Source: Nocardia higoensis (lineage in GTDB: Bacteria; Actinomycetota; Actinomycetes; Mycobacteriales; Mycobacteriaceae). Taken from it: a stretch of DNA of 64,000 nt. A program made the position numbers and the translations under genes. The notes under the pieces were generated by a model. It did not search any database. It saw only the letters and a program-made list of their open reading frames with translations, and was not told where the DNA came from. The number at the start of each line of letters is the position of its first letter. Position 1 is the first letter of the stretch. This document shows positions 32,461 to 42,999 of this stretch, piece after piece. The stretch spans positions 682,001-746,000 of the forward strand of contig NZ_JADLQN010000001.1 in NCBI RefSeq assembly GCF_015477835.1, in the 5' to 3' direction.

Positions 32461-34299
32461 ATGACGTTCCTCCGGAATTCCGAGGAGCTTTCCGATCTCA
32501 GCAAGATCGAGCACCGGGCACCTTCGGTCGCCCAGATGCTGGTCGACCGCGTCACCGCCACACCGGACGCGGAGGCATTCCGATTCCCTGACGGCGAGGG
32601 CTGGGTCGGCGTCTCATGGAAGCAGTTCGGTGCGCGCGTCGACATTCTGGCCGCCGGGTTGATCGCGCTCGGAATCCAGGCCGAGGACCGGGTCGCGCTC
32701 GTGTCGTCCACGCGGTACGAATGGGTGCTCGCCGACTTCGCCGTGATGTGCGCCGGCGCGGCCACCACCACGGTGTACCCCACCATGAACGCCCCGGGCG
32801 TCGCGTTCATCGTCGCCGACTCGGGCAGCCGTGTCGTCGTCGCCGAGGATCAGGCCCAGGTCGACAAACTGATCGAGCGCCGCGCCGAGTTGCCCGACGT
32901 GCAACAGGTGGTGGTCTTCGACGGCGAGGGTGACGGAGACTGGGTGATCGCACTCGATGATCTCGAAGAACGCGGGCGCGGACTGCTCGCCGAATCTCCC
33001 GACGCGGTGGCCGATCGTATCCGCGGCATCCGGCCCGAGCACTTGGGCAGCATCATGTACACCTCGGGGACGACCGGCACCCCGAAAGGCGTCAGGTTGC
33101 CGCATTCGGCGTGGACGTACAGCGCGGCAGCGATCGACGTCCTGCGTGTTCTCGGCCCCGACGACCTGAACTTCCTGTGGCTTCCGCTGTCGCACGCGTT
33201 CGGCAAGGTGATGTTGGCGCTGTCACCGCTGGTCGGCTTTCCCACAGCCATCGACGGTCGGGTGGACAAGATCGTCGACAACCTCGTGATCTTGCGTCCC
33301 ACCATCGTGGCGGCCGCCCCGCGCATCTTCGAGAAGGCGCATGCCCGTATCGAGGGCATAGTGGCCGACGAAGGCGGGATCAAGAAGAAGCTTTTCGACT
33401 GGGCGGTCGGGGTCGGTCTGAAGGTCTCGCACGCGCGACAGGCCGGCCAGGATCCGTCGTTGCCGGTCGCCTTACAGCACAAGGTCGCCGACAAGCTGGT
33501 GCTCTCCAGAATCCGTGAACGCTTCGGTGGCCGGCTGCGGTACTTCGTCTCGGCAGCGGCCCCGCTGGACCGCGATGTCGCGCAGTGGTTCGACGCGATC
33601 GGTGTCATCGTGCTCGAAGGCTACGGCCTGACCGAGACCGCCGCCGCGTCGTTCATCAACCGCCCGGACGCCTACCGGTTCGGAACCGTCGGCAAGCCGT
33701 TCCCCGGCACCGAGGTGAAGATCGCCGAGGACGGCGAGATCCTGATTCGCAGTCCGGGTGTGATGAGTGGCTACCACAACCGCCCCGAGGCCACCGCCGA
33801 GGCGATGGACGCGGACGGCTGGTTCCGTACCGGCGACATCGGCGAGATCGACGCGGACGGCTTCCTGCGCATCACCGATCGCAAGAAGGACTTGTTCAAG
33901 ACCTCGCAGGGCAAATACGTCGCGCCCTCCGCGATCGCCGCCAGGTTCAAGGGGATGTGCCCCTACGCGGCGGAATTGATCGTCTACGGAGAGTCGCGGC
34001 CCTATTGCGTCGCCCTGGTCGGTCTCGATGCCGAGAGCATCGCCGAATGGGCAGGAAAGCATGGTCTGGCCGACAAACCGCTCACCGATATCGCGCGGGA
34101 CGAGAAGATCCACGAGGTGATCGCCGCCTACGTCGACAACCTGAATGCCCAACTCGATCGCTGGGAACAGATCAAGAAATTCGACATCATCGACCACGAA
34201 CTGTCCGTAGAGGCCGGTGATCTCACACCGAGTATGAAACTGCGCCGCAAGATAGTCGTCGACAAACTCGCCGACAGCATCGACGCGCTCTATCGGTGA
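32461..34299 (+). CDS. Long-chain acyl-CoA synthetase (AMP-forming)
   Basis: A 612-residue adenylate-forming enzyme of the FadD15-like group that activates fatty acids to acyl-CoA via acyl-AMP. The P-loop-like motif is IMYTSGTTGTPKGV near 200, then YGLTETAAAS near 385, GWFRTGDIGEIDADGFL near 457 and ITDRKKDLFKTSQGKYVAPS (hinge and catalytic Lys region) near 478. Length is normal. A TAGAAT -10 element ends about 7 nt before ATG 32461 with no ribosome site, so the gene is probably leaderless. Cytoplasmic or membrane-associated; lipid catabolism or remodelling. Confidence 0.94.
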   Translation: MTFLRNSEELSDLSKIEHRAPSVAQMLVDRVTATPDAEAFRFPDGEGWVGVSWKQFGARVDILAAGLIALGIQAEDRVALVSSTRYEWVLADFAVMCAGAATTTVYPTMNAPGVAFIVADSGSRVVVAEDQAQVDKLIERRAELPDVQQVVVFDGEGDGDWVIALDDLEERGRGLLAESPDAVADRIRGIRPEHLGSIMYTSGTTGTPKGVRLPHSAWTYSAAAIDVLRVLGPDDLNFLWLPLSHAFGKVMLALSPLVGFPTAIDGRVDKIVDNLVILRPTIVAAAPRIFEKAHARIEGIVADEGGIKKKLFDWAVGVGLKVSHARQAGQDPSLPVALQHKVADKLVLSRIRERFGGRLRYFVSAAAPLDRDVAQWFDAIGVIVLEGYGLTETAAASFINRPDAYRFGTVGKPFPGTEVKIAEDGEILIRSPGVMSGYHNRPEATAEAMDADGWFRTGDIGEIDADGFLRITDRKKDLFKTSQGKYVAPSAIAARFKGMCPYAAELIVYGESRPYCVALVGLDAESIAEWAGKHGLADKPLTDIARDEKIHEVIAAYVDNLNAQLDRWEQIKKFDIIDHELSVEAGDLTPSMKLRRKIVVDKLADSIDALYR

Positions 34300-34365
34300 C
34301 GCCGACCGAGGATCGGCGCTTCGCCCTGCGCGGTGCGTCCCCCTCCTCGGTGTCCCGGTGCCGGT

Positions 34366-34674
34366 CTATTCGCCGGATCGTTTCCGCCGCCGTAACGCGT
34401 CGAGATCGACGACATTCCCATCGGACTCGGCACGGCCCGGGGCTCCCTTGGGGGCGGGGTGCCGCCCCGAGCCGGGGTCGATCGGCCACCATCCCGTCTC
34501 CCGTTGCAGGTCCGATCGCAGGACGGGCTTGGTCGGCGGTAGGTCGAAGACGGAGCCGCCGTCCGAACGCCATGTTTTGTGGGGACGCCCGCCGGCCTCT
34601 TCCGTCACGCGCCGCGGGCGACGCGGTAGCCGGGTGACTTTCGACGTGCCGTCTCCCGCTCCGGGGGTCTCCAT
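34366..34674 (-). CDS. Small hypothetical protein
   Basis: A 102-residue, very basic and Pro-rich soluble protein without recognisable domain. Residues about 42-70 (VFDLPPTKPVLRSDLQRETG, WWPID) are the least biased in composition and look like the conserved part; the C-terminus DLDALRRRKRSGE is charged. A TAGAAT -10 element at 34688-34683 ends 8 nt upstream of ATG 34674, which makes that Met, not the earlier in-frame ATG at 34683 overlapping the -10, the probable leaderless start. It converges on the acyl-CoA synthetase gene. Confidence 0.6.
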   Translation of the reverse strand: METPGAGDGTSKVTRLPRRPRRVTEEAGGRPHKTWRSDGGSVFDLPPTKPVLRSDLQRETGWWPIDPGSGRHPAPKGAPGRAESDGNVVDLDALRRRKRSGE

Positions 34675-34689
34675 AACCTGCATTCTAGC

Positions 34690-35056
34690 GGCCCGTGTCC
34701 AATGAATGAGACCACCCGGTATCGGAGTTCTGTCGGCCCTGGTGAGGTACTGGAGGAAACGAACTCGCTGCCGCACAGCTCGCGTGCGTGGTCGGTGGGG
34801 TGGGAGAAGACGTTCCACAACGATCCGTGTATCTGTGCCCGAAGGGGGGGACACATCCGCTGAACACGCGGATCGACCTGCGGAAATGACGAAGAACGGT
34901 GATTGAGTCAGGCGTAGTTCTATGGCGAATCGCCTCGGTGAGTTCGGAGAGACTGAAACTACTGGACCCTGGACCCCCGGAGACTTCGGTGAACACGTGT
35001 GCTGAATCCGATAGCAGCGCCGGCGCGGTGTCGGTGATGCGGCGGAGATCCCCGTA
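34690..35056. other. Intergenic gap without a supported gene
   Basis: About 370 bases hold only short overlapping frames without ribosome sites or GC3 bias. Apart from the TAGAAT promoter at its left edge and the btu terminator at its right edge I see no structure. Confidence 0.5.
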
Positions 35057-35079
35057 GGGCGGCGCACACGGCGCCGCCC
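35057..35079 (-). terminator. Hairpin terminator after btuCDF
   Basis: GGGCGGCGC and GCGCCGCCC form a 9-bp stem with a 5-nt loop, 10 nt beyond the stop of the binding-protein gene. No T-tract. Confidence 0.65.
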
Positions 35080-35088
35080 GAGGATCGG

Positions 35089-36105
35089 TCAGAAGCCCTT
35101 CGAGCGCAGGAACTCCGCGACGGTGACGACCGCCTGGGGATTGCGTGGTCCCTCCACCAGCGCGGCGTAGGGCAGCGCGATGATGTTGTCCTCGCGAACG
35201 GCGGCGGTGCCCGCCATCAGCGGGTGCTGTCGCAGCTGCTCGATCTTCGCCGACACCGAGTTCTCCGGCCCGGCGCCGTAATCGACGATCACGATCGCCT
35301 GCGGATCGCGTTGTGCCGCGGCCTCCCACGACGTGCTGGTCCACGAGTTGTCGATGTCGTCGAAGATGTTCGCGCCACCGGCTTCGCGGATGATCTGCGA
35401 AGGCGCCGCCCTGCGGCCGGAGGTGAACGGCTCCGGTGTCGCGCTGTCGAACAGGAACACCCGCGCGGGCTCCTGGCCTTCGGGCGCGCTCGCGGCGGCT
35501 TCGGCGACCTGGGCGCGGTAGCCGGCGACGAGTTCGTCGGCGCGGTCGCGGACGCCGAAGATGTTGCCGAGGTTGGTCAGGTCCGCATACAGCGCATCGA
35601 GTGGTTCCATCACTCCGCGCCGGTCGCTGCCGGGCTGCCTGCAGGCCTCGGTCAGCTGGTAGGGGACCGCGCCGATGGAGCGTACCCAATCCGGTGTCAG
35701 GCCGGTGGACTCCTTGAACCCGTAGTTCCAGCCGGCGAAGACGAAGTCGGGGGCAGCGGCCTGGACGATTTCGCGGGTGAACGCCAGGCCGAGTTCCGGG
35801 GTGGACTCGAATTCGGCGCGCCAGGGCGAGGATTCGACGTCGCGTTCCTTGCCGGGATAGCTGGTGTAACCCACGAGGCGATCGGCAAGGCCGAGGGCGA
35901 ACATGATCTCGGTGATGCCGGTGTCGTTGGCAACCACCCGCTGGGGCACGCCCTCCACGGTCAGCGGCGTACCACAGTTGACTACCGTGACCGCGGCGGC
36001 GTCGCCTGCCGCGGCGGGCTGTTCCACCTCGGCACCGCAGGCGGTCACCGTGGCGAGCAGTGCCACGGCGGCCGCGAATGCCGAACCCGTGCGCGTCAAC
36101 CGCAT
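35089..36105 (-). CDS. btuF: Cobalamin ABC transporter substrate-binding lipoprotein
   Basis: A 338-residue periplasmic-binding-protein-like lipoprotein; signal peptide with lipobox VTAC at residues 20-23. The fold is class III (BtuF/FepB/TroA): PQRVVANDTGITEIMFALGL, APDFVFAGWNYGF and a long bridging helix. By itself it could be called an iron-siderophore receptor, but the operon is headed by a cobalamin riboswitch, so B12 or another corrinoid is the likely ligand. ATG 36105 directly abuts the btuD stop. Last gene of btuCDF. Confidence 0.88.
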   Translation of the reverse strand: MRLTRTGSAFAAAVALLATVTACGAEVEQPAAAGDAAAVTVVNCGTPLTVEGVPQRVVANDTGITEIMFALGLADRLVGYTSYPGKERDVESSPWRAEFESTPELGLAFTREIVQAAAPDFVFAGWNYGFKESTGLTPDWVRSIGAVPYQLTEACRQPGSDRRGVMEPLDALYADLTNLGNIFGVRDRADELVAGYRAQVAEAAASAPEGQEPARVFLFDSATPEPFTSGRRAAPSQIIREAGGANIFDDIDNSWTSTSWEAAAQRDPQAIVIVDYGAGPENSVSAKIEQLRQHPLMAGTAAVREDNIIALPYAALVEGPRNPQAVVTVAEFLRSKGF

Positions 36106-36875
<770 letters not shown>

Positions 36876-36876
<1 letters not shown>

Positions 36877-37913
36877 CACCGGCCACCCACCATCGCGCCG
36901 CGCCTGCGCATCAACAGCAGGAACACCGGCACACCGACCGCCGCGGTGATCGCACCGAGCGGCAACTCCTGCGGTGGGACCAGCGTGCGGGCGAGCAGAT
37001 CGGCGGTCACCAGGAACACCGCCCCCAGCAGTGGCGCGATGACGATCAGCCTGCGGTGATCGGCGCCGACCAGCAACCTGGCCACGTGCGGCACCACCAG
37101 GCCCACGAAACCGATGGCCCCGCACACCGCCACGAAACAGCCGGTCATCGCGGCCGCGACCACGAACAGCAGCAGCCTCAGCCGGGCGGCGTCCATACCC
37201 AGCGCGGCGCTGACCTCGTCGCCCATCGACAGCGCGTTCAGTCGTCGCGCACACACCACGATCACCACCGAACCCGCCGCGCAGACCACGGCCACCGAGG
37301 GAACCGCGCTCCATGTGACGCCAGCCAGGCTGCCGAGCAGCCAGAACATCACCGACCGGGCCGCGTCCCCACGCGGCGCCAGGAACACCAGCACCGTTGT
37401 CGCAGCGGAGAATCCGTATCCGAGAGCCGCGCCGGTCAGCACCAGACGCAACGGCACCAGCCCCGCGGCCGTGCGCGCCATCAGGTACACGAGCACGGTC
37501 GCGGCCAGCGCGCCCGCGAACGCCGCCGTCGACAGTGCGTAGACCCCGAGCGCGCCGAAGGCGCCGAACAGCACGACCGCGGCCGCGCCCACCGACGCTC
37601 CTGAGGAGATGCCGAGCACGTACGGATCGGCCAGCGCGTTGCGCACCATCGCCTGCACGATAAGCCCGACCCCGCTCAACCCGGCGCCCACCAGCGCCGC
37701 GGTGAGCACACGCGGCAGCCGGGAATCCACCACGATCCGGTAGTTGGCGATATCGGCGGCCGCCACGGGGCCACCGGAGAGCTCGGCCCACAGGAACCCG
37801 AGGGCATCGCGCCAGGGGATGGGCGCGGTACCGAACATCAACGCGAGAATCGACATCGCGAGCAACGCCACAAGGGTGGCGGCGGCCAAGGTGGCCACGG
37901 ACAATCGACGCAC
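36876..37913 (-). CDS. btuC: Cobalamin ABC transporter permease
   Basis: A 345-residue FecCD/BtuC-type permease with about ten membrane helices. Signatures include RLPRVLTAALVGAGLSGVG, NALADPYVLGISSGASVGAA and FVGLVVPHVARLLVGADHR, the last two being the coupling and translocation loops. GTG 37913 is chosen because GAAGG lies 8 nt upstream; GTG 37928 is the alternative. It is the first gene after the minus-strand cobalamin riboswitch, with roughly 125 nt between B12 box and start codon. Confidence 0.9.
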
Positions 37914-38039
37914 TACCAGAACCTTCACGGATCGAACCCGGCCGGTCGATCCGAGACAGCACACGAGGACGTGCACGCAGAGCGAGCCCGTGACCTCGCC
38001 GACCGCTCCCTCGGGGTCGACAAGCGACCACACCGAACG

Positions 38040-38262
38040 GCGCGGCCACGCCGGCAGGTCTTCGGACTCGTGGACCCGGGACCGGACGAACCGATCCCAC
38101 CTACTAGCGGTCGCTTCCCGGGTGGACACCCAGTGCTGTGTGACCGCGGTCGTTCCCACTCACCGCTGCGGGGCAGTTCCGGACTTCCACCGGATTCCCT
38201 CTTGCGAACCGCCCGGCCGAAGCCGAGCGGTAGCCGACGCGCCGCCACGGTAACACTCGCGC
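38040..38262 (-). ncRNA. Cobalamin riboswitch controlling btuCDF
   Basis: On the minus strand the core reads GGGAATCCGGTGGAAGTCC then GGAACTGCCCCGCAGCGGTG, followed by CACTGGG, CCCGGGAAGCG and the B12 box AGTCCGAAGACCTGCC (38068-38053). These match the adenosylcobalamin aptamer. Binding of B12 should switch off import. Confidence 0.92.
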
Positions 38263-38559
38263 CGATGGTGCAGCGCCACGGTCACGCGTTCGATATGGCC
38301 CACGGAGTTCAGCTGAGGTGGTGATGGCATGCGTGCGGACCTGGTGGCGGCGCGTACTCCGTTGAGCCGGTCGCCCAGCTGACGATCCCGGCAGTTCCGG
38401 TGGTCCGCTGCATCGAATGGCATCCCGCCCGCCGTGCGTCGTCGAGGTGCTCGACCGGAGCGTCGGCTCGGTTTCGGTGAGGACCCCGGTAGGCGGGGGA
38501 GTGGTGCTGGCCTATCCTGGTTCCGCAGCTGGTTCGTCCCGTGCCGCTGTGGTGTGCGC

Positions 38560-38802
38560 GGGACGTCGAAGCTCCTCGCTCGGTGACGAGCGGAGGGCGA
38601 GAGGGAACCCGGTGAGAATCCGGGACTGTCCCGCAGCGGTGAGCGGGAACGACCGCCGTCACACAGCACTGGGCCACACGGCCTGGGAAGCGACGGCGTG
38701 GTAGTACCAGCCCGGGAAGTGCTCGATCCCGGGTCGACCCGTCGTGGTCGATGCCCGCGAGTCCGAAGACCTGCCGGTTGTGCTGGACACGCCGTGTCCA
38801 GC
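38560..38802 (+). ncRNA. Cobalamin riboswitch controlling metE
   Basis: Plus-strand core GAGGGAACCCGGTGAGAATC, then GACTGTCCCGCAGCGGTGAG, CACTGGG, CCTGGGAAGCG and the B12 box AGTCCGAAGACCTGCC (38760-38775). A 9-bp hairpin (GCTGGACAC / GTGTCCAGC, 38782-38802) directly follows and is the likely expression platform. The aptamer is closely similar to the divergent one at 38040. Confidence 0.93.
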
Positions 38803-38925
38803 GGCCGTCGCCTCGCGGATTGGGCGCTACGCCGACATCTCACGCATTCGGTTTGTCCGGGTGCGTTGTCGTCGTGCGCGTCCGGACAGGTGGCGGCTGA
38901 CCCTGCCATCGACGGAGCACATGAC

Positions 38926-41193
38926 ATGTCGAAACCTCTGAGTCCGTTCAGCGCGACGGTGCTGGGACTGCCGCGAATCGGACCGAACCGGGAACTCAAG
39001 CGGGCCGTCGAGGCCTACTGGGCGGGACGCACCGACGCGCCGACGCTGCACCGGAGCGCGAAAAAGCTGCGCGTCGACCAATTACGGGTCGCGCAGGCCG
39101 CCGGTCTGGATTCGGTCCCGGTGGGCACCTTCTCCTACTACGACCATGTGCTCGACACCGCGGTGCTGCTCGGTGTCCTGCCCGAACGGGTGTCGGGTAT
39201 CGAGGACGACCTGGACCGCTACTTCGCGGCCGCGCGCGGCACCGACACCATCGCCCCGCTGGAGATGACCAAGTGGTTCGACACCAACTACCACTATCTC
39301 GTTCCCGAGCTCGCCGCCGACACCGCATTCACGCTGGATCCGGGCAAGCTGCTCGGTGAACTGGCCGAGGCGCAGGAGCTGGGCGTGCCCGCCCGGCCGG
39401 TGGTCGTCGGCCCGGTGACCTTCCTGAAGCTGGCCAAGACCGTCGACGGCAGTGCAGCGCTGGACCGGATCGCCGATCTCGTGCCGCTCTACCGCAGGTT
39501 GCTGTCCCTACTGGCCGAGGCGGGCGCGGTGTGGGTGCAGATCGACGAGCCGATCCTGGTGACCGATCTCGACGAGGCCGAACTCGAACTCGTCACCTCG
39601 GTCTACCGGGAGCTGGCCGGGGCCACCGACCGACCCGCGCTGCTGGTGGCGACCTACTTCGGCAAGCCCGGTCCCGCTCTCGCGGCGCTGGCGGCCACCC
39701 CGGTGGAGGCCATCGGGGTCGACTTCGTCTCCGGCGCCACGGTCGAGGAGGTCGCGTCGCTTCCGGCGTTGGCGAGCAAGCTGCTGGTCGCCGGCCTGGT
39801 CGACGGCTACAACGTCTGGCGCACAGATCCGGACCGGGCGCTCGGGGTGCTGGCGACGCTGCTGGGCAGCGCTGCGGCCGTCGCGGTGTCCTCGTCGTGC
39901 TCGCTGCTGCACGTGCCCTACTCGCTGGAACAGGAGCCCGAGGTGGAGCCGCGGCTGCGCTCGTGGCTGGCCTTCGGCGGGGAGAAGGTCGCCGAGATCC
40001 GCATGCTGGCCACCGCGCTGCGCCAAGGCGCCGACGCCGTCGCCACCGAACTCGCCGAGGCACGGGCCGCGATCGCCGACCGACGGCAGGACCCCCGCCT
40101 GCACAACGGCGCGGTCCGGGCGCGGCTCGAGTCCCTCGGGCCCGATGCCGCGCGGCGCGCGCCCGCCGAGCAGCGTGGGCAGGCCCAGCAGCAACGGCTG
40201 AACCTGCCCCCGTTGCCGACCACCACGATCGGTTCGTTCCCACAGACTGGGCAGATCCGTGTCGCCAGGGCCGAACTGCGTGCCGGGAAGATCGATGCCG
40301 CCGAGTACGAGCGCCGGATGCGCGCCGAGATCGCCGCGGTCCTCACCTTGCAAGAGGAGATCGGCCTGGACGTGCTCGTGCACGGTGAACCCGAACGCAA
40401 CGACATGGTCCAGTACTTCGCCGAGCAGCTCGACGGCTTCTTCGCCACCGCCAACGGCTGGGTCCAGTCCTACGGCACCCGCTGCGTGCGCCCGCCGATC
40501 CTCTACGGCGATGTCACCCGTCCGCGGCCGATGACCGTCGCGTGGAGCACCTACGCGCAGTCGCTGACCGACAAGTCGGTCAAGGGGATACTCACCGGAC
40601 CGGTCACCATCCTGGCCTGGTCGTATGTGCGCGACGACCAGCCCCTGGCCGACACCGCACGTCAGATCGCGCTGGCTATCAGGGACGAGACGGTGGACCT
40701 GCAGGCCGCGGGCATCAGGATCATCCAGGTCGACGAACCCGCGCTGCGCGAACTGCTGCCGTTGCGCGAGGCCGACAAGCCCGCCTATCTCGACTGGGCA
40801 GTGCACGCCTTCCGGCTGGCCACCAGCGGTGTCTCCGACGCCACCCAGGTCCACACCCACCTGTGCTACTCGGAATTCGGCGAGATCATCGGCGCCATCG
40901 CCGGACTGGACGCCGACGTGACCTCGATCGAGGCGGCGCGCTCGCATATGGAGGTGCTCGACGATCTGAACGCCGCCGGCTTCGATCTGGGAGTCGGTCC
41001 CGGCGTCTACGACATCCATTCGCCTCGCGTGCCGAGCGTCCAGGAGATCATCGAGTCGCTGCAGCGAGCCCTGAAAGCCGTCCCGCCGCAACGGTTGTGG
41101 GTCAACCCCGACTGCGGGCTCAAGACCCGCCGCACCGAGGAGGTGGTCGCCTCGCTGCGCAACCTCGTGGCCGCGGCCGCCGCGCTGCGCTGA
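38926..41193 (+). CDS. metE: Cobalamin-independent methionine synthase
   Basis: A 755-residue enzyme that transfers methyl from 5-methyltetrahydropteroyl-polyglutamate to homocysteine. The N-terminal half starts [20 protein letters not shown]; the C-terminal catalytic half has [37 protein letters not shown] (zinc His/Cys) and [11 protein letters not shown] (zinc Cys). Full length. ATG 38926 has CGGAG 8 nt upstream. The cobalamin riboswitch in its leader should turn it off when B12 allows the MetH route, the arrangement known from mycobacteria. Confidence 0.97.
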   Translation: MSKPLSPFSATVLGLPRIGPNRELKRAVEAYWAGRTDAPTLHRSAKKLRVDQLRVAQAAGLDSVPVGTFSYYDHVLDTAVLLGVLPERVSGIEDDLDRYFAAARGTDTIAPLEMTKWFDTNYHYLVPELAADTAFTLDPGKLLGELAEAQELGVPARPVVVGPVTFLKLAKTVDGSAALDRIADLVPLYRRLLSLLAEAGAVWVQIDEPILVTDLDEAELELVTSVYRELAGATDRPALLVATYFGKPGPALAALAATPVEAIGVDFVSGATVEEVASLPALASKLLVAGLVDGYNVWRTDPDRALGVLATLLGSAAAVAVSSSCSLLHVPYSLEQEPEVEPRLRSWLAFGGEKVAEIRMLATALRQGADAVATELAEARAAIADRRQDPRLHNGAVRARLESLGPDAARRAPAEQRGQAQQQRLNLPPLPTTTIGSFPQTGQIRVARAELRAGKIDAAEYERRMRAEIAAVLTLQEEIGLDVLVHGEPERNDMVQYFAEQLDGFFATANGWVQSYGTRCVRPPILYGDVTRPRPMTVAWSTYAQSLTDKSVKGILTGPVTILAWSYVRDDQPLADTARQIALAIRDETVDLQAAGIRIIQVDEPALRELLPLREADKPAYLDWAVHAFRLATSGVSDATQVHTHLCYSEFGEIIGAIAGLDADVTSIEAARSHMEVLDDLNAAGFDLGVGPGVYDIHSPRVPSVQEIIESLQRALKAVPPQRLWVNPDCGLKTRRTEEVVASLRNLVAAAAALR

Positions 41194-41222
41194 GAATGCC
41201 CGTGACCGGGTGACGCGCTCGT

Positions 41223-41269
41223 GACCGGGCGGCCGACGGCGGTATTCGCACCGTGTCGGCCGCCCGGTC
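41223..41269 (+). terminator. Large hairpin terminator after metE
   Basis: GACCGGGCGGCCGAC and GTCGGCCGCCCGGTC form a perfect 15-bp stem with a 17-nt loop, 30 nt after metE. No T-tract. Confidence 0.8.
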
Positions 41270-41328
41270 GTCGAGGAACTCGGTCGTGGTGTGTCGGGCC
41301 GGAGATGTTCGTCGGAAAGGTGGTCGCG

Positions 41329-42777
41329 ATGGAGAAGATGTATGCGGGGGGCAGGCTGCGCGCCCTGCGGGAGCAGCGCAAGCTGTCGCAGTCCGGGTTG
41401 GCAAAAATGCTCGGGTTGTCGGTGAGCTATGTCAACCAGCTCGAGAACGACCAGCGGCCGCTGACCGTCCCGGTGCTGATGCGGTTGACCACGACCTTCG
41501 ACCTCGAAGTCGGCTTCTTCGCCCCGGAGACCGACGCGCGCCTGCTCGCGGACCTGCAGGAGGTCTTCGCCGAGAATCCCGAGGCGGGCCCGCTGACCAG
41601 CGGTGAACTCGACGACCTGCTGTCCCGGGCGCCCGCCGCCGCGCGGCTGCTGATCCATCAGCATCGTCGGCTGCGCGCCGCCGACGACCAACTCGACCAA
41701 CTGACCGCGGGTATCGACGGACCGGCGGCGGCTCCTCGGGCGGCGATGCCCTACGAAGACGTCCGCGACTACTTCTACGACCGCCGCAACCACATCCCCG
41801 CACTCGACCTCGCCGCCGAGCAGCTCTTCGACCGCAACGGATTCACCCTCGGCGGCCTGGACCTGCAACTGGCACGGCTGTTGCGCGACCAGCACGACGT
41901 GGCGGTGCGGATCCGCTCGGAGAATCCGGCCAAGCCGGGCCCGAAACGGATCTACGACCTCGCGACCCGCACTCTCACTCTCGCCCGCCGCCTCACCGCG
42001 GGACAGCGGGCATTCCAGCTCGCGACCCAACTGGCCTTCATCACCCAGACCGACGTGATCGAGGAATTGCTCGCCGAGACCGCGAGCCTGCCCGCGGAGT
42101 CGCGCCGCCTCTTGCGTATCGGACTCGCCAACTACTTCGCCGGCGCGCTCATTCTCCCCTATGGGAGATTTCTCGAAGCCGCCGAAAAAGCGCGCTACGA
42201 CATCGATCTGCTCTCCGCTCAATTCGAGGTCGGATTCGAAACGGTATGTCACCGCCTGTCAACTCTGCAGCGGCGGGGCAGGCGCGGCGTGCCGTTCTTC
42301 TTCGTTCGCACCGACCGCGCGGGAAATATCTCGAAACGCCAGTCCGCCACCGCCTTCCACTTCTCCCGCGTCGGAGGAAGCTGCCCGCTGTGGGTGGTCC
42401 ACGACGCCTTCGCGACCCCGGGCCGGATCAGGACACAGATCGCGCAGATGCCCGACGGCCGCACCTACCTGTGGCTGGCACGCACGACCGGAGAACGCAG
42501 CCCGGGCTATCGCGCGCCCTCCCGCGACTTCGCCGTCGGTCTCGGCTGTGACCTGACCTTCGCCGACAAACTCGTCTACTCACGGGGCCTGCCGATCCAC
42601 GACCCCGCCGAAGCGGTGCCGATCGGTGCGGGCTGCCGGGTGTGCGAGCGCGGCGACTGCGCTCAGCGCGCGTTCCCGCAGATCGGCAGGCCGCTGGCCG
42701 CCGACGAGAACCGGCCGGCTGCTACCCCTTATGCCCCTGCCTCGCCAGTGGCCGGCTACCGGGCCGATCAGTGGTGA
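41329..42777 (+). CDS. prpR: PrpR/RamB-type regulator of propionate metabolism
   Basis: A 482-residue short-chain fatty acid regulator. Residues about 5-65 are an XRE helix-turn-helix (GGRLRALREQRKLSQSGLAK, LGLSVSYVNQLENDQRPL); the middle resembles an IrrE-like domain; the C-terminus has a Cys-rich motif CRVCERGDC. M. tuberculosis PrpR of the same design carries a 4Fe-4S cluster and senses short-chain acyl-CoA. It directly precedes prpDBC in the same orientation. ATG 41329 has AAGGTGG 5 nt upstream; earlier in-frame starts lack a spaced ribosome site. Confidence 0.92.
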   Translation: MEKMYAGGRLRALREQRKLSQSGLAKMLGLSVSYVNQLENDQRPLTVPVLMRLTTTFDLEVGFFAPETDARLLADLQEVFAENPEAGPLTSGELDDLLSRAPAAARLLIHQHRRLRAADDQLDQLTAGIDGPAAAPRAAMPYEDVRDYFYDRRNHIPALDLAAEQLFDRNGFTLGGLDLQLARLLRDQHDVAVRIRSENPAKPGPKRIYDLATRTLTLARRLTAGQRAFQLATQLAFITQTDVIEELLAETASLPAESRRLLRIGLANYFAGALILPYGRFLEAAEKARYDIDLLSAQFEVGFETVCHRLSTLQRRGRRGVPFFFVRTDRAGNISKRQSATAFHFSRVGGSCPLWVVHDAFATPGRIRTQIAQMPDGRTYLWLARTTGERSPGYRAPSRDFAVGLGCDLTFADKLVYSRGLPIHDPAEAVPIGAGCRVCERGDCAQRAFPQIGRPLAADENRPAATPYAPASPVAGYRADQW

Positions 42778-42869
42778 TTCACCGGTAGCGGATCCGCGGA
42801 CCTGCTCGGCACCGGTGCGCGGTGGCGCGAAATCGGCGATTCCCGGCCCGGAACATCCCTGTGAATTCC

Positions 42870-42940
42870 TTTCGCAGGTTACACAGAAATATCGCGAGGC
42901 TTCCACAGAATTCGCTCTCTGCAACGGCTTTTCCGCAGGT
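42870..42940 (+). promoter_or_regulatory. Repeated TTTC(C)GCAGGT motif in the prpD promoter
   Basis: TTTCGCAGGT (42870-42879) and TTTTCCGCAGGT (42929-42940) are direct repeats 60 bp apart between prpR and prpD. RamB/PrpR sites known elsewhere contain TTTGC-like cores, so these are candidate PrpR operators. A TAGCGT -10-like element lies just downstream. Confidence 0.4.
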
Positions 42941-42999
42941 AGTCGCCCTCGGTAGCGTTCGGGCCAAGCGAATACGACGACGCCATGGAGGCCTGATCC

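Noticed and set aside
38160-38999. Minus-strand ORFs (38160-38999 and 38309-38677) with similar Cys/Pro-rich sequences
   Set aside because: They are translations of the two inverted cobalamin riboswitches; their similarity reflects RNA conservation, not protein.
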